DNA of 5,504 bases, from positions 1-5,504 of the forward strand of contig JBBITX010000078.1 of assembly GCA_037440545.1 (NCBI GenBank), in the 5' to 3' direction. The notes under the pieces are model-generated. The model saw only the letters and a list, made by a program, of their open reading frames with translations, did no database searches and had not been told where the DNA came from. Source of the stretch: JAVZIQ01 sp037440545. Lineage in GTDB: Archaea > Thermoproteota > Bathyarchaeia > Bathyarchaeales > Bathycorpusculaceae. Made by a program: the position numbers and the translations under genes. The stretch's first letter is position 1. Every line of letters starts with the position of its first letter. Below are positions 1 to 4,363 of the stretch, piece after piece.

Positions 1-271
1 GGCAGAAGAAACAGAGCCGCTGAGCATCCTTAAAAAAGGTGAAAGCGCCAAAGTGGTTCAGATAACAAACGAAGAAAAGGAGGTTTTAAGGCAACTTGCC
101 AATTCAGGAATAGTTCCAGGAGCCACAGTAAAAGTTCTGAAAGGATATTCTTCAAACAAACTGCTCCTCGTTAAAGTTGGAGAAAAAGAGTGTGAGTTAA
201 CCGGTTCTTTAGCGTCTGAAATACAGGTGAGGAGGGAGGTGAAAATTTATGGATCGCAGGAGAACAGCTGA
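1..271 (+). CDS. C-terminal FeoA/SH3-like domain of a probable DtxR-family metal-dependent regulator (5' partial)
   Basis: The reading frame is open from base 2 to the TGA at 269-271 and gives 89 residues with no start that must be used. A GTG at 53 would begin inside the domain, so the gene almost certainly starts left of the window. After a short acidic linker (AEETEPLSIL) comes a complete FeoA-like small beta-barrel: KKGESAKVVQI, then an EKEVLRQLANSGIVPG segment, then KVLK and LLVKVGEKECELTGSLASEIQV. The form xxLRxLxxxGIVPG followed by LAxxIxV is typical of the C-terminal domain of DtxR/MntR/IdeR-type repressors, which sense Fe2+ or Mn2+ and repress metal uptake. Its place directly ahead of feoA and feoB supports this. 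The winged-helix DNA-binding and dimerisation domains are not visible, so a stand-alone FeoA paralogue remains possible. The end overlaps feoA by 23 bases. Confidence 0.65.
   Translation, partial: AEETEPLSILKKGESAKVVQITNEEKEVLRQLANSGIVPGATVKVLKGYSSNKLLLVKVGEKECELTGSLASEIQVRREVKIYGSQENS
235..242 (+). promoter_or_regulatory. Strong Shine-Dalgarno site for feoA inside the upstream gene
   Basis: GGAGGTGA is a full match to the anti-Shine-Dalgarno end of 16S rRNA. It lies six bases before the ATG at 249 and inside the last codons of the preceding gene. It fixes the feoA start and allows re-initiation by ribosomes finishing the regulator gene. Confidence 0.8.
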
Positions 272-536
272 AAACAGGGAGCTGCCTTTAACATCTTTAA
301 GGGAAGGTGAAGCCGGCGTTGTAACTTCAATTAGAACAAGCCATGGGAGAGGTGGTTTTGGAAGGGGTTTTGAAAAGCGGCTTTTGGATATGGGGTTGAC
401 GCCTGGCACAGAGGTTTTAGTTGTAAAGTCAGCCCCGTTTCACGGGCCATTGGAGGTTTCTGTTAGAGGGTCAAGGCTTGTTTTAGGCCGAGGCATGGCT
501 GAGAGAATTCTTGTGCTGAGGAAGGGGAATGCCTAA
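249..536 (+). CDS. feoA: FeoA, small cytosolic partner of the ferrous iron transporter
   Basis: The product is 95 residues, slightly longer than the usual 75-85. FeoA is a small SH3-like protein thought to bind FeoB on the cytoplasmic side and modulate Fe2+ transport. The domain runs from about residue 12 to 92: LTSLREGEAGVVTSI, the signature RLLDMGLTPGTEV (44-56), then FHGPLEVSVRG and LVLGRGMAERILV. Residues 32-42 form a Gly/Arg/Phe-rich loop (HGRGGFGRGFE) that is longer than the usual turn between strands. The first ten or so residues are charged and look like an extension. The ATG at 249 is chosen because of the strong ribosome site six bases upstream. The gene overlaps the preceding regulator by 23 bases and feoB by 8, so the three are almost certainly co-transcribed and translationally coupled. 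Confidence 0.93.
   Translation: MDRRRTAENRELPLTSLREGEAGVVTSIRTSHGRGGFGRGFEKRLLDMGLTPGTEVLVVKSAPFHGPLEVSVRGSRLVLGRGMAERILVLRKGNA
518..527 (+). promoter_or_regulatory. Shine-Dalgarno site for feoB within the feoA 3' end
   Basis: The purine run GAGGAAGGGG ends just before the ATG at 529. GAGG (518-521) lies seven bases from the start. The feoB start and the feoA stop overlap by 8 bases, consistent with coupled translation. Confidence 0.6.
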
Positions 537-2457
537 GAAAAAGTTAACTGTGGCTTTGGCTGGAAACGCAAATGTTGGAAAATCCGTCATATTCAATCAG
601 TTGACAGGGCTTCATCAGCATATAGGCAACTGGCCTGGAAAAACTGTTGAGAGGGCTGAGGGAACCCTTCACTTTAAGGGCTACACAATTGATGTAGTAG
701 ATCTTCCAGGAATATATTCCCTTTCAACCTATTCCATGGAAGAGCTCGTTTCAAGGGAGTATATTGCAGTTGAGAGGCCGGATGTTGTTGTAAACGTTGT
801 CGATGCATCAGTCCTTGAGCGAAACTTGTTTTTCACTCTGCAGCTAATGGAGCTTGAAACTCCAATGGTTGTGGCTTTAAACCAGATGGACATGGCAAAG
901 AAGAAGGGAATAGACATAAACGTGGAGAAGCTGGAGAAGCTCTTAGGAGTCCCTGTTGTACCTACAATTGGCATAAAAGGAGTAGGCATCTCTCAGCTTT
1001 TAGACAAGGTGATAGAAGTCGCTGAAAAGGGACAGAGAGGGCGTGAGAAGATAAAGTACGGTAGGGAAATTGAAGATAGAATAGCCAAGCTTGCAAGAAT
1101 GTTTGAGAGCGTCCAGTTTCACTACCCTCCAAGGTATTTGGCAATTAAACTTTTGGAGGGCGATGAAGAAATAGAAAGGGAAATTGGGAAATTGAATCCT
1201 CAGATAGTTTCCCTAGCTAAAAAGCTTGCAAAGGAAATTGAGAAGGTTCACGGTCACTCTTGTTCCTCTGTTATAACTTCTGAAAGGTATGAGAGGGCAA
1301 GCTACATTATGAGGGAGGTTCAGAAAATTATACCTCCTTTAAAACCTTCCTTTGGGGAAAAACTGCATAGTGTTACGACCCATAAGATTTTAGGATACCC
1401 CTTGATGATTTCAGTTTTGCTTATAATGTTTTACTCAGTTTTCATCTTTGGAGATTTTCTCTCAAGTATTTTAAACAGCTTCCTTTATGGTTTAGAGCCG
1501 GTTTTCAGCGGTATAATGGGAGCTGCAGGCTCATTGATATGGAGCGTTATGGAAGGGGTTATAGCCGGAGTTACAGTAGTCCTTCCCTACATAGTTCCGT
1601 TTTATTTTATACTTTACATTCTGGAAGATTCAGGATATCTCAGCCGTGTGGCCTTTCTAATGGACAGCATCATGCATAAAATGGGATTGCATGGTAAGGC
1701 CTTCATTCCTTTAATGCTGGGATACGGCTGCAGCGTTCCAGCCTGTCTTGGTTGCAGGATAATGGAAACGGAGAGGGAAAGGCTTCTCGCAGTTTTCGTA
1801 ACAACCCTAGTGCCATGTGCTGCGAGAACCGTCATAATACTCGGCCTTGTAGGCCGCTTTTTAGGTATTCATTGGTCTCTGATACTTTACATTCTTAATT
1901 TGGCGGTCATATTCTGTGTTGGAAGACTTGCGTTTAAAACCCTTCCAGGTGAGCCTACAGCTTTGATAATGGAGATGTCTGATTATAGGGCTCCTCATCT
2001 GAAAACGGTTTTAAAACAAACTTGGTTTAGACTTGTGGAATTCATTAAAATAGCTTTCCCACTGATAATTGTTGGAAGCTTCTTCCTGAAAATGTTGGAG
2101 GTTTCAGGTTTACTTACGCTTATAGCCGATTTGTTCAGCCCTGTAACAGTAGTTTGGTTAGGGTTACCCGCAGTTACAGGTGTAACCTTAATTTTCGGCA
2201 TTTTGAGAAAGGAGCTTACGCTTATAATGCTGTCAGCCCTTATTGGAACAACGAACTTTGCCACGGTTTTAACCCCAACCCAAATGGTTGTATTTACAGT
2301 TGTAACCATGTTTTATGTACCATGCATATCTACCATTGCAGCGCTAATCAAGGAGATTGGACTGAAAAGGGCGATTTTAATCACCTTGTTTAATTTGGCT
2401 TTTGCACTAGTCCTAAGCGGAGCCACTTCAAGGATACTGAAACTATTTTCTGAATAA
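529..2457 (+). CDS. feoB: FeoB, ferrous iron transport GTPase-permease
   Basis: This 642-residue protein imports Fe2+ across the cytoplasmic membrane. The N-terminal G domain shows G1 GNANVGKS (12-19), switch I NWPGKT with the G2 Thr at 39, G3 DLPG (58-61) and G4 NQMD (118-121). At the G5 place there is VPTIGIKGVG (145-153) rather than an SA motif. A helical regulatory (GDI-like) region follows (about 170-275), then a membrane domain with many hydrophobic segments from about 288 to 632. Hallmarks there are LEDSGYLSRVAFLMD (365-379), the gate motif GYGCSVPA (398-405), VPCAAR (428-433) and YVPCISTIAAL (596-606). Two further cysteines (406, 409) follow the gate motif. The protein is shorter than most bacterial FeoB (about 770) but normal for archaea. 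The start overlaps feoA by 8 bases. Regulation by the upstream metal-sensing gene is inferred from context. Confidence 0.97.
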   Translation: MPKKKLTVALAGNANVGKSVIFNQLTGLHQHIGNWPGKTVERAEGTLHFKGYTIDVVDLPGIYSLSTYSMEELVSREYIAVERPDVVVNVVDASVLERNLFFTLQLMELETPMVVALNQMDMAKKKGIDINVEKLEKLLGVPVVPTIGIKGVGISQLLDKVIEVAEKGQRGREKIKYGREIEDRIAKLARMFESVQFHYPPRYLAIKLLEGDEEIEREIGKLNPQIVSLAKKLAKEIEKVHGHSCSSVITSERYERASYIMREVQKIIPPLKPSFGEKLHSVTTHKILGYPLMISVLLIMFYSVFIFGDFLSSILNSFLYGLEPVFSGIMGAAGSLIWSVMEGVIAGVTVVLPYIVPFYFILYILEDSGYLSRVAFLMDSIMHKMGLHGKAFIPLMLGYGCSVPACLGCRIMETERERLLAVFVTTLVPCAARTVIILGLVGRFLGIHWSLILYILNLAVIFCVGRLAFKTLPGEPTALIMEMSDYRAPHLKTVLKQTWFRLVEFIKIAFPLIIVGSFFLKMLEVSGLLTLIADLFSPVTVVWLGLPAVTGVTLIFGILRKELTLIMLSALIGTTNFATVLTPTQMVVFTVVTMFYVPCISTIAALIKEIGLKRAILITLFNLAFALVLSGATSRILKLFSE

Positions 2458-2490
2458 CCAAATTCCTTCAAATATTCATTAGAATCCGTA

Positions 2491-2495
2491 TTTTT
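2491..2495 (+). terminator. Possible T-run terminator after feoB
   Basis: A run of five T lies 34 bases past the feoB stop and before the next promoter. Archaeal termination often uses T-runs without a hairpin. The only nearby stem (CCGT 2486-2489 with ACGG 2506-2509) is four base pairs with a 16-base loop, so structural support is poor. Confidence 0.25.
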
Positions 2496-2516
2496 AGGTA
2501 ATTAGACGGCTGTTTT

Positions 2517-2548
2517 AAGAGATAAGATAAATATATTGTATTATACAA
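2517..2548 (+). promoter_or_regulatory. Predicted archaeal promoter of the MBL-fold gene, with an adjoining dyad
   Basis: A purine-rich stretch (2517-2526, BRE-like) precedes ATAAATATAT (2527-2536), a good match to the archaeal TATA box. Transcription would start about 24-26 bases downstream of its centre, near 2556-2558, giving a leader of about 15-18 bases that still contains GAGGT. The perfect palindrome TTGTATTATACAA (2536-2548, six-base arms around one base) touches the TATA box, a common place for an archaeal repressor site. The position supports the promoter; a role for the dyad is inference. Confidence 0.55.
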
Positions 2549-2573
2549 GTATAGTGTAGCGAGGTTAAAGGTA

Positions 2574-3221
2574 TTGGGAGTAATTGTCAAGTGGCTTGGC
2601 CATGCCAGTTTTCACTTAAAAGTGGATGGATTAAACGTTTACATAGACCCATATGAGGGTGATTATAAGGATAAGGCTGACGTGATTCTTGTGACGCATT
2701 CCCACTTTGATCATTGCGACTTGTCAAAGATTAAGAAAATACGCAAAGAGGATACAGTAATTGTGGCGCCAGAAGAATGTGCATCTAAAATAGGTGGGGA
2801 AGTTAAAAAGGTTAAGCCAGGTGAAAAGCTAGCCGTTAGAGGGTTAACTGTCGAGGGTTTTCAAGCGTACAACGTGAAGCGTTTCAGGTCTCCCGGGAAC
2901 CCCTTCCATCCGAAGAGTTTCGGGGTTGGCTACCTAATAACGGCTGAGGGTAAGACGATATATCATGCTGGAGATACAGATTATATCCCCGAAATGAATA
3001 CGCTGAAAAACAGACGTGTTTCTTTAGCTTTGCTACCAAGCGGAGGCACATACACCATGGATAATCCAGAGGCAGCTGAAGCCGCAGTTGCCATAAACCC
3101 TGAAGTTGTAATTCCAATGCACAGGTGGGACACAAACCCTGAAGAGTTTAAACGCAGAGTTGAGGCTTCATCGAAGATTAGGGTTTTACTCCTCAAGCCT
3201 GGAGAAGTATACCAGCTATAA
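2574..3221 (+). CDS. UPF0173/UlaG-like metallo-beta-lactamase-fold metal-dependent hydrolase
   Basis: The 215-residue product matches the usual length and layout of the UPF0173 branch of the MBL superfamily (COG2220-like). It opens with VKWLGHASFHLK (5-16) and DPY (25-27), followed by the metal motif THSHFDH (H42, H44, D46, H47). Then come NPFHPKSFGVGYLI (109-122), HAGDTDY (131-137, Asp134 a likely bridging ligand) and PMHRWDTNP (181-189, His183). All expected metal ligands are present, so an active di-metal hydrolase is likely, but the substrate of this family is not established and cannot be read from the sequence. There is no signal peptide, so it should be cytosolic. The start is TTG; GAGGT at 2561-2565 lies eight bases upstream, and no ATG or GTG in frame precedes it nearby. 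It has its own promoter and converges on nadX, with 66 bases between the stops. Confidence 0.88.
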   Translation: MGVIVKWLGHASFHLKVDGLNVYIDPYEGDYKDKADVILVTHSHFDHCDLSKIKKIRKEDTVIVAPEECASKIGGEVKKVKPGEKLAVRGLTVEGFQAYNVKRFRSPGNPFHPKSFGVGYLITAEGKTIYHAGDTDYIPEMNTLKNRRVSLALLPSGGTYTMDNPEAAEAAVAINPEVVIPMHRWDTNPEEFKRRVEASSKIRVLLLKPGEVYQL

Positions 3222-3287
3222 TAGGCAGATTTTGGGGCTTAGAGAAAGGCTAAAAGCAATTTTCAAATTCCTATAGTTTACATGGTT

Positions 3288-4115
3288 TTAGGCTCCAATC
3301 ACAAGCGGATCAGACAACCTTTTAAGCAGTGAAATTGCAGATAAGGCTGCCAGATAGCTTGTTTTAGGATTATCTGCTGACGGTACGTTGTCAACATGAA
3401 CCTTTAATTCTCCAAATTCACCCTTAACGAAAATTTCATGTATGTTATGCTTTACCGAAGGGTCAGCTATTATCTTAACCATGGTTTTTTCAGGTCCAAC
3501 TCCAGCAAGGCTTAAGGCGGCAGCCACATTCACATTTGCTGGGAAAAATTTGCAAGCCTCATATGCTGGGCCCTCATAAATGAGTTTGGGGGTTTTTAGT
3601 TTGCCAAGCTTCATCTTCCTAAGCCTTACATATGGGGCGTCCTTTAATCCTTCAGGCGGTTTCCTAGTGGTTAATGTTATCCTATCCACTTTTCCAACAA
3701 CCGCTGCCTTAACCCCGTCAAGTCCGGCAATTGCACCTGAAGGAATGTAAATCCTTACCCCCTTTTCTAAGGCGCAACGTTTCATCTCTTCAGCTAATTC
3801 TGATTCAACAAGGGCGCCCACGCTCATAATCATCAAGTCCTTCCCTGCCATAAGCACTTTTGTTCCATAAGCCTTTACAGCCTCCTGGGAAGCTGCCTCA
3901 ACAACCAACCTTAAATCTTCACATGCTAGGAATTCTTCAAAGTTTTCGGCAATCCTAGGCCGGATTAAAAGCTTATTGCAAAAGGCTTTGGCCTTCTCAG
4001 CTACGATGTCATAAACTATTAGTAAGCGTGTGTTCCCAGCTTGGCCGCTTTCAATGGCTTGGGCAAGAACCGTCCCAATTGCTCCGCAGCCTATCAGCCC
4101 AACTTTCAGCGACAT
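3288..4115 (-). CDS. nadX: L-aspartate dehydrogenase (NAD biosynthesis)
   Basis: The 275-residue protein fits the L-aspartate dehydrogenase family (EC 1.4.1.21; structurally known members in Thermotoga maritima and Archaeoglobus fulgidus). It oxidises L-aspartate with NAD(P)+ to iminoaspartate, which quinolinate synthase NadA condenses with dihydroxyacetone phosphate. This replaces the flavoenzyme NadB. The Rossmann motif GCGAIG is at residues 9-14, and Asp36 after strand 2 suggests NAD binding. Family signatures follow in order: VVEAASQEAV (71-80), IMSVGAL (96-102), PSGAIAGLDGVKAA (125-138), LTTRKPP (148-154), NVNVAAALSLAG (194-205), IADPSVKHNIHEI (216-228) and NPKTSYLAALSAI (249-261). His226 in HEI is probably the catalytic His. 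The canonical Pro before the DNPKTS segment is Ala (247). No NadA or NadC gene is visible here, and the gene stands alone, facing away from the MATE gene. Confidence 0.92.
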   Translation of the reverse strand: MSLKVGLIGCGAIGTVLAQAIESGQAGNTRLLIVYDIVAEKAKAFCNKLLIRPRIAENFEEFLACEDLRLVVEAASQEAVKAYGTKVLMAGKDLMIMSVGALVESELAEEMKRCALEKGVRIYIPSGAIAGLDGVKAAVVGKVDRITLTTRKPPEGLKDAPYVRLRKMKLGKLKTPKLIYEGPAYEACKFFPANVNVAAALSLAGVGPEKTMVKIIADPSVKHNIHEIFVKGEFGELKVHVDNVPSADNPKTSYLAALSAISLLKRLSDPLVIGA

Positions 4116-4120
4116 TTCCT

Positions 4121-4125
4121 ACCTC
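4121..4125 (-). promoter_or_regulatory. Shine-Dalgarno site for nadX
   Basis: On the minus strand GAGGT lies five bases before the ATG (complement of 4113-4115). This supports the chosen start; the GxGxxG motif begins eight residues later, as expected for the family. Confidence 0.65.
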
Positions 4126-4145
4126 TTTCCAGGTGTGTCTTACTC

Positions 4146-4174
4146 TAAACTGCTTATAGTTTAACATTAATAAA
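4146..4174 (-). promoter_or_regulatory. Predicted nadX promoter with an 18-base dyad next to the TATA element
   Basis: Read on the minus strand, TTTATTAAT (complement of 4166-4174) is a reasonable archaeal TATA box. It would start transcription near 4142-4145, leaving a leader of about 27-30 bases with the GAGGT ribosome site. Directly downstream of the box is the perfect dyad TAAACTGCTTATAGTTTA (4146-4163: six-base arms, six-base spacer), between TATA and the predicted start, where a bound repressor would block polymerase. An alternative TATA-like string within the dyad itself (TATAAG on the minus strand) cannot be excluded. Confidence 0.4.
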
Positions 4175-4296
4175 CAGTTTGTGTTTTTCAACATTTTATT
4201 CGGGATGTTTCATGACTGTTTTGTAAATGTAGTTTATGGGGGTAAGAGTAGGATTTTGGGATGCAGCTGGTTTGAGTGGACTTTTCCTTGTTTTGT

Positions 4297-4313
4297 AGGT
4301 TAAACCTTAAATT
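4297..4313 (+). promoter_or_regulatory. Weak candidate promoter of the MATE gene with an 11-base palindrome
   Basis: TTAAAT (4308-4313) is the best TATA-like string at a workable distance. It would start transcription near 4336 and leave a leader of about 28 bases. The perfect palindrome AGGTTAAACCT (4297-4307) sits just upstream, in the BRE position. Both elements are short and the TATA match is poor. Confidence 0.25.
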
Positions 4314-4363
4314 GTTGAGTGGAGATTAAAGCCGAATAACAAATTACATATGAAGGATTACAG

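Larger units (their letters stand above)
4116..4363. other. Divergent intergenic spacer between nadX and the MATE gene
   Basis: This 248-base non-coding stretch is the longest gap in the window. Its left end holds the nadX ribosome site, TATA element and dyad. The middle (about 4181-4295) is T-rich on the plus strand, and no frame there reads as a recognisable protein. Its right end holds the weak MATE promoter signals. No tRNA or convincing hairpin RNA was seen by eye. Confidence 0.6.

Noticed and set aside
209..409. Minus-strand open frame across the regulator end and feoA
   Set aside because: It is antisense to two well-supported genes, is rich in Pro/Ser/Leu as expected of a shadow frame, and has no ribosome site or recognisable domain.
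1995..2309. Long antisense frame (104 codons) within feoB
   Set aside because: It lies wholly inside the conserved membrane domain of feoB. Its composition is that of a complementary frame of hydrophobic codons and no motif is seen.
2154..2393. Plus-strand alternative frame within feoB starting with ATG
   Set aside because: It overlaps the conserved YVPC region of feoB in another frame, and its product is low in hydrophobic core pattern and matches no known family.
2486..2509. Stem-loop CCGT/ACGG after feoB
   Set aside because: Four base pairs with a 16-base loop is too weak to call a terminator or a structured RNA.
3222..3287. Possible bidirectional terminator between the convergent MBL and nadX genes
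   Set aside because: Only runs of four T or A occur and no stem of useful length was found; GGCTTAGAG and AGGCTAAAAG form direct rather than inverted similarity.
4190..4209. Inverted repeat AACAT/ATGTT in the nadX-MATE spacer
   Set aside because: The five-base arms with a ten-base spacer lie in AT-rich DNA and are not adjacent to a predicted TATA box; the dyad at 4146-4163 is much better placed.
4217..4297. Direct repeat TGTTTTGTA at 4217-4225 and 4289-4297
   Set aside because: Nine bases in a T-rich spacer are likely by chance, the flanks do not match, and neither copy has a symmetric or promoter-like setting.
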